Shown here: piece by piece, positions 1 through 6,401 of the stretch
Layout of the letters: each line of letters opens with the position of its first letter
How positions within the stretch are numbered: the stretch's first letter is position 1
Source: an uncultured Blastococcus sp.
Lineage (GTDB): Bacteria; Actinomycetota; Actinomycetes; Mycobacteriales; Antricoccaceae
NCBI GenBank assembly: GCA_946221975.1
Contig: CAMIGT010000084.1
Coordinates: 1-6,401, forward strand
Direction of reading: 5' to 3'
DNA: 6,401 nucleotides
Made by a program: the position numbers and the translations under genes
Notes under the pieces: generated by a model
What the model saw: only the letters and a program-made list of their open reading frames with translations
The model's database searches: none
What the model was told of the DNA's origin: nothing

Positions 1-12
1 TTCTTCCGATCT
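1..12. other. Probable residual sequencing-adapter sequence at the contig edge
   Basis: The first twelve bases, TTCTTCCGATCT, match the 3' end of the standard Illumina adapter (CTCTTCCGATCT) at eleven of twelve positions. They stand exactly at the window edge, where an untrimmed read end would sit. The ctaB reading frame is intact up to this point and breaks at the junction. I therefore read these bases as artificial and the genomic sequence as beginning at about base 13, which could itself be an A-tailing base. The adapter sequence is known; that it explains this edge is inference. Confidence 0.8.
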
Positions 13-232
13 ACAGCATGCCGCCTAACAGCGTCGTGACGATCAGCAGCGGCGACCCGAGCCCGCCGGCGGCCAGCATCATCGCCGGCACGGTCGTGAT
101 GAGCAGCTGCTCGATGATCCGTGGCTTGGTCAGCGCGACGTAGGCCCGCACGACGTCCAGCGGTGAGCTTGACCTCACCGGCGCCGCGGGCGACTCGCTG
201 GAGGCGGTGACCGGTGCGGCGTCCGCGCTCAT
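11..232 (-). CDS. ctaB: Protohaem IX farnesyltransferase (haem O synthase), N-terminal part only
   Basis: CtaB is an integral membrane prenyltransferase of the UbiA superfamily. It transfers a farnesyl group to haem B to make haem O, a step towards haem A for aa3-type cytochrome oxidase. Only the first 73 of the usual roughly 300 residues are present. They show a variable Ala/Ser/Pro-rich cytoplasmic tail (residues 1-24), the family's LTKPRII motif (34-40), then a hydrophobic first membrane segment (about 42-58) and the start of a second (about 61-73). The catalytic Asp-rich motif lies further on and is missing. The ATG at 232-230 is the only sensible start, but no clear Shine-Dalgarno precedes it. 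The apparent TAG stop (13-11) is formed where the adapter-like bases meet the genome, so the gene is cut by the assembly edge and probably not a pseudogene. It diverges from tkt, as in other actinobacteria. Confidence 0.88.
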   Translation of the reverse strand: MSADAAPVTASSESPAAPVRSSSPLDVVRAYVALTKPRIIEQLLITTVPAMMLAAGGLGSPLLIVTTLLGGML

Positions 233-242
233 CGCGTGCCGC

Positions 243-258
243 CCAGGCGCTCGCCTGG
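243..258 (-). repeat. Short inverted repeat just upstream of the ctaB start
   Basis: The arms CCAGGCG (243-249) and CGCCTGG (252-258) are perfect complements around two central bases. In a ctaB transcript they would form a six-pair GC-rich stem with a four-base GAGC loop, ending about ten bases before the ATG at 232, where a ribosome binding site is expected. It could be a translational hairpin or a protein-binding operator. In DNA this rich in GC it could also be chance, so only the structure is seen and the role is a guess. Confidence 0.35.
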
Positions 259-399
259 CGTGAGGCGGCGGTCGGCGGTCGCGGGCACGAGAATCCTCAA
301 GGTCGATGACGTGAACTCAGGCGCCACCACCGAAGCAGGACGCCTCACTCAGTCTAAACCTCACATTCGCGCGGTGCGGGACGGCCGGACATGGGCCTG

Positions 400-429
400 C
401 TCACGCCGCCGCGGCACCCGCTATAGGCT
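400..429 (+). promoter_or_regulatory. Weak candidate promoter for the tkt-tal-pgi-zwf operon
   Basis: TAGGCT at 424-429 fits the TANNNT -10 pattern of actinobacterial housekeeping sigma factors. CTCACG at 400-405, 18 bases upstream, shares only three of six positions with TTGACA. Transcription would begin near 436 and leave a leader of about 83 bases before the tkt GTG. TATAGG in the same place is one of the few A/T-rich spots in the region. The match is weak and rests on position as much as on sequence. Confidence 0.22.
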
Positions 430-502
430 GGGCGTAGAACGCGCTGGCATCAGCACTTTCCACTCCTGGCCGGCGCGCCATGCACTCACATTCATGCCGC
501 TT

Positions 503-509
503 GAAGGAG
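503..509 (+). promoter_or_regulatory. Ribosome binding site that fixes the tkt start
   Basis: GAAGGAG is a strong Shine-Dalgarno sequence lying nine bases before the GTG at 519-521. The in-frame ATG at 480, which would give a protein 13 residues longer, lies upstream of this site and has no comparable signal in front of it. The GTG is therefore the better start. Confidence 0.85.
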
Positions 510-518
510 TCATCCATC

Positions 519-2714
519 GTGTCCGACCGCACCGTCGCGACGACCGTGCTGCCCGAGGGCTGGACGGCCCTCGACCAGCTCGCCATCGACACCACCCGCA
601 CACTTGCCATGGATGCCGTCCAGAAGGTCGGCAACGGCCACCCGGGCACGGCCATGAGCCTGGCCCCGGCGGCGTACTACCTGTTCCAGCACGTCATGCG
701 CCACGACCCGGCCGACCCGGACTGGATCGCCCGCGACCGGTTCGTGCTGTCGGCGGGCCACTCCAGCCTGACCCTCTACATCCAGCTGTTCTTCAGCGGT
801 TACGGCCTCGAGCTCGACGACCTGGAGGCGCTGCGCACCTGGGGCTCGCTGACCCCCGGCCACCCCGAGCACGAGCACACGACGGGCGTCGAGATCACCA
901 CCGGCCCGCTCGGCTCGGGCCTGTCAGCAGCGGTGGGTATGGCCCTGGCGGCCCGTCGGGAGCGCGGCCTGCTCGATCCCGAGCCGGCGCCCGGCGAGAG
1001 CATCTTCGACCACCACGTCTACGTCATCGCCTCCGACGGCGACGTGCAGGAAGGCGTCTCCAACGAGGCGAGCTCGCTGGCCGGCACGCAGCAGCTCGGC
1101 AACCTCGTCGTGCTGTACGACGACAACCGGATCTCGATCGAGGACGACACCAAGATCGCCTTCACCGAAGACGTCAACGGCCGCTACGAGGCGCTCGGCT
1201 GGCACGTGCAGGACGTCACCTGGATCAACGACGACGGCTCCTACACCGAGAACCTGCGCAGCCTGGCGAAGGCGATCGACGAGGCGAAGGCGGTCACCAG
1301 CAAGCCGTCGTTCATCCGGCTGCGCACGATCATCGCCTGGCCGGCGCCGAACAAGCAGAACACCGGTAAGGCGCACGGCTCGGCGCTCGGTGAGGAGGAG
1401 GTGCGCGAGACCAAGAAGCTGCTCGGGCTCGACGCGCGCAAGAACTTCGACGTACCCGACGAGCTGCTGGCGCACGTGCGCCAGGTCAAGGAGCGCGGTG
1501 CGACGGCGCACGCGCAGTGGCTGCCGAAGTTCAAGGAGTGGCAGAAGGCTCACCCCGAGCGCGACGCGCTCCTGCAGCGGCTGCGCTCGCGCACCCTGCC
1601 TGAGGGTTGGACCAAGGCGCTGCCGGACTTCGAGCCGGACGAGAAGGGCATCGCGACCCGCGCCGCCTCCGGCAAGGTGCTGGCCTCGCTCGCGGACGTA
1701 CTCCCCGAACTGTGGGGCGGCTCGGCCGACCTCGCCGAGTCCAACAACACCACGATGGCCGGAGAGCCGTCGTTCATCCCCGAGGAGAACCAGACCAAGG
1801 AGTTCCCCGGCAACCCCTACGGCCGCACCCTGCACTTCGGTGTCCGCGAGCACGCCATGGGGATGGTCCTCAACGGCATCGCGCTGCACGGCGGGACCCG
1901 GCCGTACGGCGGCACCTTCCTGGTCTTCTCGGACTACATGCGCGGCGCGGTGCGACTCGCCGCGCTGATGCGGCTGCCGGTGATCTACGTGTGGACGCAC
2001 GACTCGATCGGCCTGGGCGAGGACGGCCCGACCCACCAGCCGGTCGAGCACCTGTCGGCGCTGCGCGCGATCCCCGGGCTGGACGTCGTACGCCCAGGCG
2101 ATGCCAACGAGACGGTCGTCGCGTGGCGCACGGTGCTGGAGCACAGCGATCGTCCGGCCGGCCTCGTTCTGTCGCGGCAGGCGATGCCGACCCTCGACCG
2201 CACCGAGCTCGCCTCGGCCGACGGCGTCGCGCGCGGTGGCTACATCCTGCGCGAGGCCGACGGCGACCCGCAGGTGATCATCATGGCCTCGGGCTCCGAG
2301 CTCAGCCTCGCGGTCGCCGCCGCCGAGCAGCTGGAGTCCGACGGCACACCGACCCGGGTCGTCTCGATGCCGTGCATCGAGTGGTTCGAGGAGCAGGACC
2401 GCGCCTACCGCGACTCGGTGCTGCCGCCGACGGTGCGCGCGCGAGTCAGCGTCGAGGCCGGAATCGCGCAGCCGTGGTACCGCTACCTCGGCGACGCGGG
2501 CCGCGCCATCTCGCAGGAGCACTTCGGCGCCAGCGCAGCAGCCGCGACGCTGTTCGAGAAGTTCGGTTTCACCACCGGCCGCATCGTCGAGGCGGCGCAG
2601 GAGTCGCTGGCCGACGTCGGCACCGACCAGATCAACCCGGACAAGCGCGTTGTCAACGAGCAGGACCAGTTCGCCAACGCCTACCAGACCCAAGAGGGAG
2701 AAAAGGCACGATGA
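519..2714 (+). CDS. tkt: Transketolase
   Basis: Transketolase is a cytosolic thiamine diphosphate (ThDP) and Mg2+-dependent homodimer. It moves two-carbon ketol units between ketose and aldose phosphates in the non-oxidative pentose phosphate pathway. From the GTG the protein has 731 residues. The ThDP/pyrophosphate domain comes first: GHPG with His41, SAGHSS with His81, GHPE with His115, the cofactor motif SDGD (172-175) leading to YDDN (200-203), and substrate-contacting His286. The pyrimidine-binding domain carries the catalytic glutamate of GVREHAM (Glu444) and [11 protein letters not shown] with Asp502 and His506; Arg553 in LSRQ is the usual phosphate contact. The C-terminal transketolase domain runs from about 570 to 700. 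All expected active-site residues are present, so it should be active. The last 31 or so residues form a polar tail beyond the usual end of the family. It opens the operon, and its TGA overlaps the tal ATG. Confidence 0.97.
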   Translation: MSDRTVATTVLPEGWTALDQLAIDTTRTLAMDAVQKVGNGHPGTAMSLAPAAYYLFQHVMRHDPADPDWIARDRFVLSAGHSSLTLYIQLFFSGYGLELDDLEALRTWGSLTPGHPEHEHTTGVEITTGPLGSGLSAAVGMALAARRERGLLDPEPAPGESIFDHHVYVIASDGDVQEGVSNEASSLAGTQQLGNLVVLYDDNRISIEDDTKIAFTEDVNGRYEALGWHVQDVTWINDDGSYTENLRSLAKAIDEAKAVTSKPSFIRLRTIIAWPAPNKQNTGKAHGSALGEEEVRETKKLLGLDARKNFDVPDELLAHVRQVKERGATAHAQWLPKFKEWQKAHPERDALLQRLRSRTLPEGWTKALPDFEPDEKGIATRAASGKVLASLADVLPELWGGSADLAESNNTTMAGEPSFIPEENQTKEFPGNPYGRTLHFGVREHAMGMVLNGIALHGGTRPYGGTFLVFSDYMRGAVRLAALMRLPVIYVWTHDSIGLGEDGPTHQPVEHLSALRAIPGLDVVRPGDANETVVAWRTVLEHSDRPAGLVLSRQAMPTLDRTELASADGVARGGYILREADGDPQVIIMASGSELSLAVAAAEQLESDGTPTRVVSMPCIEWFEEQDRAYRDSVLPPTVRARVSVEAGIAQPWYRYLGDAGRAISQEHFGASAAAATLFEKFGFTTGRIVEAAQESLADVGTDQINPDKRVVNEQDQFANAYQTQEGEKAR

Positions 2715-3811
2715 CCAACAAGCCTCTGGCAGAACTCTCCGAACAGGGCGTCGCCGTCTGGCTCGACGACCTCTCGCGCGGCCGGATCCAGTCCGGCGAG
2801 CTGAAGAAGCTCGTCGACGAGAAGTCGGTCGTCGGCGTCACCACCAACCCGTCGATCTTCCAGGCGGCCATCGCCGACGCCGAGACCTACGACGAGCAGA
2901 TCGCCGACAGCGCGACGCTGAAGATGAGCGTCGACGAGACCGTCCGCTTCATCACCACCCGCGACGTGCGCTCGGCGTGCGACGTACTGCGCGACGTCCA
3001 CGAGCGCACCGACGGCCAGGACGGCCGGGTCTCGATCGAGGTCGACCCGCGCTCGGCCCGCGACGAGGCCAAGACGGTCGCCGAGGCCGCGCTGCTGTGG
3101 TGGATGGTCGACCGGCCCAACCTCTTCATCAAGATCCCGGCGACGCTGGAGGGCCTGCCCGCGATCGACTCCACGCTCGCGGCCGGCATCAGCGTGAACG
3201 TCACGCTGATCTTCTCGATCGAGCGCTACCGCGCCGTCATGGATGCCTACATCGCCGGTATCGAGAAGCGGCTGGAGGCGGGCAAGTCGCTGGAGGGCAT
3301 CGAGTCGGTCGCGTCGTTCTTCGTCTCCCGCGTCGACACCGAGATCGACAAGCGGCTCGACGAGATCGGCACGCCCGAGGCGAAGGCGCTCAAGGGCAAG
3401 GCGGGCGTCGCCAACGCGCAGCTGGCCTACCAGGCCTACGAAGAGGTCTTCTCCTCCGACCGCTGGAAGGCGCTGGAGGCCAAGGGCGCGCGCAAGCAGC
3501 GTCCGCTGTGGGCCTCGACCGGCGTCAAGAACCCGGAGTACCCCGACACGCTCTACATCTCCGAGCTGATCGCGCCCAACACGGTCAACACGATGCCGGA
3601 GAAGACGATGGAGGCGTACGCCGACCACGGCAAGCCCGGCACCCCGGTCACCGAGACCTACGCGCAGGCGCAGCAGGTCATCGACGAGCTCAAGGCGGTC
3701 GGCATCGACTTCGACGACGTCTTCAAGGTCCTCGAGGACGAAGGGGTCGACAAGTTCGACAAGTCGTGGGCCGAGCTCTACGAGACCGTCCAGGCCGCAC
3801 TCGGAAAGTAG
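2711..3811 (+). CDS. tal: Transaldolase
   Basis: Transaldolase moves a three-carbon dihydroxyacetone unit from sedoheptulose 7-phosphate to glyceraldehyde 3-phosphate, giving erythrose 4-phosphate and fructose 6-phosphate, through a lysine Schiff base in the cytosol. The 366 residues match the usual size of the actinobacterial form (M. tuberculosis about 373). Visible motifs are WLDDLSRG with the probable catalytic Asp19, TTNPSIF (44-50), VSIEVDP with Glu110, FIKIPAT with the Schiff-base Lys141, NVTLIFS (163-169), the phosphate-binding stretch ending SRVD (206-209), and RPLWAST (264-270). The set is complete, so the enzyme should work. The start is the ATG of an ATGA overlap with the tkt stop, with AG-rich GAGGGAG (2694-2700) ten bases upstream inside tkt. 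This arrangement suggests translational coupling to tkt. Pgi follows after only six bases. Confidence 0.97.
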   Translation: MTNKPLAELSEQGVAVWLDDLSRGRIQSGELKKLVDEKSVVGVTTNPSIFQAAIADAETYDEQIADSATLKMSVDETVRFITTRDVRSACDVLRDVHERTDGQDGRVSIEVDPRSARDEAKTVAEAALLWWMVDRPNLFIKIPATLEGLPAIDSTLAAGISVNVTLIFSIERYRAVMDAYIAGIEKRLEAGKSLEGIESVASFFVSRVDTEIDKRLDEIGTPEAKALKGKAGVANAQLAYQAYEEVFSSDRWKALEAKGARKQRPLWASTGVKNPEYPDTLYISELIAPNTVNTMPEKTMEAYADHGKPGTPVTETYAQAQQVIDELKAVGIDFDDVFKVLEDEGVDKFDKSWAELYETVQAALGK

Positions 3812-3817
3812 GACACG

Positions 3818-5428
3818 GTGTTCCTTCGCTACCACGCCCCCGCCACCCTCTCGGACACCCTCGGCACGCTGGTCAACGACAAGGTCGCCTCGCGGATCGC
3901 CGCCGGTGACCCGACGGTCTGGGGCCCGGCGGCGGAGGAAGAGTCCGCCAAGCGCCTGGGCTGGGTCGGGCTGCCGGAGTCCTCGCGCCCGCTGCTGGCC
4001 GAGATCGAGGCGCTGCACGCCCAGCTGCGCGAGGAGGGCCTCACCCGGGTCGTCCTCGCGGGCATGGGCGGCAGCTCCCTCGCGCCGGAGGTGATCTGCA
4101 AGACCGCCGGCGTCGACCTCGTCACGCTCGACACGACCGACCCGCAGCAGGTCGCCGACGCGCTCGCGCAGGACATCGAGCAGACCGTCGTGGTCGTCAG
4201 CTCGAAGTCCGGCGGCACGGTCGAGACCGACTCGCATCGGCGTACGGCGGAGAAGGCGTTCAGCGATGCCGGTATCGACGCCGCGTCGCGGATCATCGTG
4301 GTCACCGACCCCGGCTCGCCGTTCGAGAAGCTGTCGGCCGAGGCCGGCTATCGCAAGGTGTTCCTGGCCGACCCGACGGTCGGCGGCCGGTACTCGGCAC
4401 TCACCGCGTTCGGCCTGGTCCCCTCCGGACTGGCCGGAGCCGACATCGCGGCACTGCTCGACGATGCGGCGTACGCGCAGAAGCAGTGCGCGAAGGACGC
4501 GGTCGACAACCCGGCCCTGCTGTTGGGCGCGGTACTTGGCGACGCCGAGAAGGCCGGGTCGGAGAAGGTCGTCTTCGCCCCCGACGGGACCGCCAACGAC
4601 GGCTTCGCCGACTGGGTCGAGCAGCTGCTCGCGGAGTCGACCGGCAAGGAGGGCCGCGGGGTGCTGCCCGTCGCGTTGAGCGGCACCGGCGACGTCGGGT
4701 ACGCCGACGCGGGGCCCGACGCCGTGCCCGTCGCACTCGGCGAGGTCGACGCGCCGCGGTCGGCCAGCGGTTACTCGATCGCGACCGACGGACCGCTCGG
4801 CGCGCAGTTCTACCTGTGGGAGTTCGCGACCGCCGTCGCGGGCGCGGTCATCGGGATCAACCCGTTCGACCAGCCCAACGTCGAGGAGGCCAAGGTCCAG
4901 GCCCGCAAGCTGCTCGATGGCTCCGGGCCGGCCGACGACGCCGCTCCGCTGTTCACCGACGGCGCGGTGCAGGTGTACGCCGACGGCGACTGGGCAGCGG
5001 GTCAGGACACGCTGTCCGGCGTACTCGGCGCGCTGCTGCAGGCCGAGCCGAAGGACGGGTACGTCGCGATCATGGCCTACCTCGACCGGCACAATGACCG
5101 GCTCGCGGCCGACCTGCGCGCCCTTGTCGCGCGAGCCTCGGGCAAGCAGACCACCTTCGGGTGGGGGCCGCGGTTCCTGCACTCGACCGGGCAGTACCAC
5201 AAGGGCGGACACCCCAACGGCGCCTTCCTGCAGATCACCGCGGACGCGGCGCAGGACCTGCCGATCCCCGGCCAGCCGTTCACCTTCCACACGCTCCAGC
5301 TGGCGCAGGCCTCCGGCGACGCCGCCGTGCTGAAAGCAAAGGGGCGGCCGGTGCTTCGGCTCCATCTGACCGATCGCGGCGCCGGCCTTGACCAGGTCGC
5401 GGCCGCGGTCGAGGAGATGTCGTCCTGA
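3818..5428 (+). CDS. pgi: Glucose-6-phosphate isomerase, SIS-domain type related to Tal-Pgi fusions
   Basis: This cytosolic enzyme interconverts glucose 6-phosphate and fructose 6-phosphate. It is 536 residues long, with two sugar-isomerase (SIS) domains. The first holds GMGGSS (82-87), the sugar-phosphate loop SSKSGGTVET (128-137) and GGRYSALTAFGL (189-200). The second holds LWEFATAVAG (333-342) and GINPFDQPNVEEAK (346-359), where Lys359 aligns with the catalytic lysine of the E. coli type motif WGVELGK. A further conserved block, STGQYHKGGHPNGAF (456-470), is typical of the Pgi half of bifunctional transaldolase/Pgi proteins rather than of the classical E. coli or animal enzyme. I cannot place the classical catalytic histidine; His461 and His465 are only candidates. 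The start is GTG, with the AG-rich GGAAAG at the end of tal (3803-3808) as probable ribosome site. The gene may duplicate a classical pgi elsewhere in the genome. Confidence 0.93.
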   Translation: MFLRYHAPATLSDTLGTLVNDKVASRIAAGDPTVWGPAAEEESAKRLGWVGLPESSRPLLAEIEALHAQLREEGLTRVVLAGMGGSSLAPEVICKTAGVDLVTLDTTDPQQVADALAQDIEQTVVVVSSKSGGTVETDSHRRTAEKAFSDAGIDAASRIIVVTDPGSPFEKLSAEAGYRKVFLADPTVGGRYSALTAFGLVPSGLAGADIAALLDDAAYAQKQCAKDAVDNPALLLGAVLGDAEKAGSEKVVFAPDGTANDGFADWVEQLLAESTGKEGRGVLPVALSGTGDVGYADAGPDAVPVALGEVDAPRSASGYSIATDGPLGAQFYLWEFATAVAGAVIGINPFDQPNVEEAKVQARKLLDGSGPADDAAPLFTDGAVQVYADGDWAAGQDTLSGVLGALLQAEPKDGYVAIMAYLDRHNDRLAADLRALVARASGKQTTFGWGPRFLHSTGQYHKGGHPNGAFLQITADAAQDLPIPGQPFTFHTLQLAQASGDAAVLKAKGRPVLRLHLTDRGAGLDQVAAAVEEMSS

Positions 5429-5443
5429 CTCGCACTGCCATCC

Positions 5444-5450
5444 AGAGGGG
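5444..5450 (+). promoter_or_regulatory. Ribosome binding site that fixes the zwf TTG start
   Basis: AGAGGGG lies eight bases before the TTG at 5459-5461, a good Shine-Dalgarno distance. The ATG at 5451 directly follows this sequence with no spacer and is in the wrong frame for zwf. The zwf frame contains the pgi stop (5426-5428) just upstream, so apart from a CTG at 5435 the TTG is the only start before the conserved region that has a proper site. Confidence 0.7.
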
Positions 5451-5458
5451 ATGAGGAG

Positions 5459-6401
5459 TTGCCCAAGACCGAACAGCACCGCCCGGACGCCGGGACGGAC
5501 GTCGACGCCCCTGAGGGCATCACCCTCGGCAGCGGTGAGGAGTACCGCGCCGCGACGGCGGTGGCCTCGACCAACCCGCTCCGCGACCCGCTCGATCGCC
5601 GGCTGCCACGCGTGCCGGAGCCATGCGCGCTCGTCGTCTTCGGGATCACCGGCGACCTGGCGCGTAAGAAGCTCATCCCGGCGATCTACGACCTCGCGCA
5701 CCGTGGCCTGCTTCCGGCGAACTTCGTGCTCATCGGCTTCGCCCGGCGCGACTGGGGTGACGGTGACTTCGCCCAGCTCGCCCACGACGCCGCCAAGGCC
5801 CACGCCCGTACGCCGTGGGACGACGCGGTGTGGGCCCGCCTCGCCGACAACATCAAGTTCGTGCCCGGCGACTTCGCCGACGACGACGCGTTCGACCAGC
5901 TCGCCGAGACCCTCGACTCGCTGTCCGGTTCGCACGGCATCCAGGGCAACGCGGCGTTCTACCTGTCGATCCCACCGTCGTTCTTCGAGACGGTGCTCGA
6001 CCAGCTCGAACGCACCGGCATGGCCAACAACGAGGTCGCCGGCGGCTGGCGCCGGGTCGTCGTCGAGAAGCCCTTCGGGCACGACCTGCCCAGCGGCAAA
6101 CGGCTCAACACGATGGTCGACAAGGTCTTCGGCTGGCGCGACGTTTACCGGATCGACCACTACCTCGGCAAGGAGACGGTGCAGAACCTCTTTGCCTTCC
6201 GGTTCGCCAACACCATGTTCGAGCCGATCTGGAACTCGCACTACGTCGACTCCGTGCAGATCACCATGGCCGAGGACGTCGGGATCGGCGGGCGCGCCGG
6301 GTTCTACGACGAGACCGGAGCTGCGCGCGACGTACTGCAGAACCATCTGCTGCAGCTGCTCGCGCTCACCGCGATGGAGGAGCCGGTGCGCTTCATCCCG
6401 C
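5459..6401 (+). CDS. zwf: Glucose-6-phosphate 1-dehydrogenase, N-terminal part (runs off the right edge)
   Basis: Zwf oxidises glucose 6-phosphate to 6-phosphoglucono-lactone with NADP+ (or an alternative cofactor), the entry step of the oxidative pentose phosphate pathway. The window holds 314 codons of a protein that is usually about 510 residues. The dinucleotide-binding domain shows GITGDLARKKL (62-72), FARRDW (94-99) and VVEKPFGHD (201-209). The family signature RIDHYLGKETVQN spans 231-243 with substrate-binding His234 and Lys238. QNHLLQLLALTAMEEP (294-309) carries His296, which corresponds to the catalytic base. The sequence closely resembles M. tuberculosis Zwf2. The N-terminus, up to NPLRD (39-43), is some 27 residues longer than that protein, polar and probably disordered. 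The start is TTG with a good ribosome site. The gene lies 30 bases after pgi with no terminator between, so it is probably in the same transcript; opcA and pgl would be expected next. Confidence 0.95.
   Translation, partial: MPKTEQHRPDAGTDVDAPEGITLGSGEEYRAATAVASTNPLRDPLDRRLPRVPEPCALVVFGITGDLARKKLIPAIYDLAHRGLLPANFVLIGFARRDWGDGDFAQLAHDAAKAHARTPWDDAVWARLADNIKFVPGDFADDDAFDQLAETLDSLSGSHGIQGNAAFYLSIPPSFFETVLDQLERTGMANNEVAGGWRRVVVEKPFGHDLPSGKRLNTMVDKVFGWRDVYRIDHYLGKETVQNLFAFRFANTMFEPIWNSHYVDSVQITMAEDVGIGGRAGFYDETGAARDVLQNHLLQLLALTAMEEPVRFIP

Larger units (their letters stand above)
233..518. other. Divergent intergenic region between ctaB and tkt
   Basis: These 286 bases separate two divergent start codons and must hold the control signals of both. 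I see no convincing protein gene; open frames here belong to shadows that continue out of frame into tkt. On the minus strand, TAGACT at 356-351 fits the actinobacterial -10 pattern TANNNT and could serve ctaB, but it lacks a good -35. Other visible structure is a 16-base inverted repeat beside the ctaB start (243-258), a tandem 7-base duplication GGCGGTC at 267-280, and the palindrome GGCGCGCC at 472-479. None matches an operator I can name with confidence. Confidence 0.6.

Noticed and set aside
430..480. Small inverted repeats GCGT-AGA-ACGC (432-442) and the palindrome GGCGCGCC (472-479)
   Set aside because: Four-base arms and short GC palindromes are expected often in this composition; no terminator or operator pattern fits.
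360..493. Nine-base direct repeat CTCACATTC at 360-368 and 485-493
   Set aside because: One such pair in nearly 300 bases is reasonably likely by chance, and the copies have no symmetrical or promoter-related placing.
480..518. ATG at 480 as the tkt start
   Set aside because: It lies upstream of the strong ribosome site GAAGGAG (503-509), has none of its own, and the 13 extra residues match nothing typical of transketolase.
236..1369. A plus-strand open frame starting in the ctaB-tkt gap and running into tkt out of frame
   Set aside because: It is Arg/Pro/His-rich, has no domain, and overlaps the transketolase coding sequence in a different frame.
924..2693. A 589-codon minus-strand open frame opposite tkt
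   Set aside because: Same GC-driven shadow effect; low-complexity composition and no known motif, opposite a clear transketolase.
2681..6346. A 1221-codon open frame on the minus strand, antisense to tal, pgi and zwf
   Set aside because: Long antisense frames are common in DNA with this GC content because stop codons are rare opposite G/C-ending codons. Its translation is Arg/Gly/Val/Asp-rich with no recognisable domain, while the plus strand holds three complete enzyme families.
519..6401. GTAC tetranucleotide as an enriched motif across the window
   Set aside because: Roughly 22 copies against about 19 expected from base composition; only the in-frame GTA context stands out, not the tetranucleotide itself.
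1..6401. A new defence, mobile or CRISPR-like system
   Set aside because: Every base from 519 to 6401 is explained by four well-known metabolic genes and short gaps; I see no repeat array, transposase, integrase, toxin or nuclease signature.

Overview
The window is a stretch of a high-GC (by eye about 70%) chromosome from an actinobacterium. Three things point there: the gene order, actinobacterial-type protein sequences, and GTG and TTG starts in G/C-rich codons with no in-frame TTA. The divergent pair ctaB / tkt followed by tal, pgi and zwf is a known actinobacterial arrangement; Mycobacterium tuberculosis has ctaB, tkt, tal, zwf2, opcA and pgl in the same neighbourhood. I cannot name the genus.

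Layout. Bases 1-12 look like the tail of an Illumina adapter, not genome. Bases 11-232 (minus) hold the first 73 codons of ctaB, haem O synthase; its apparent stop codon lies across the adapter junction and is almost certainly artificial. Bases 233-518 are a divergent intergenic region that should carry the promoters of ctaB and of the sugar-phosphate operon. On the plus strand follow tkt (519-2714, GTG start), tal (2711-3811, 4-base ATGA overlap with tkt), pgi (3818-5428, GTG start, 6 bases after tal) and zwf (from 5459, TTG start, 30 bases after pgi, running off the right edge at 6401).

Function. The four plus-strand genes look like one transcription unit joining both arms of the pentose phosphate pathway. 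Zwf oxidises glucose 6-phosphate to 6-phosphogluconolactone and makes NADPH. Transketolase and transaldolase interconvert the pentose phosphates with fructose 6-phosphate and glyceraldehyde 3-phosphate. Pgi returns fructose 6-phosphate to glucose 6-phosphate, so the operon encodes enough to recycle carbon through the oxidative branch. In relatives opcA and pgl come next, beyond this window.

I see no tRNA, rRNA, CRISPR array, insertion sequence, phage gene or defence system. This is core metabolism. The main things to look at are the adapter chimera that breaks ctaB, the Pgi type that elsewhere occurs fused to transaldolase, a C-terminal tail on the transketolase, and a strict sequence context of GTA codons.
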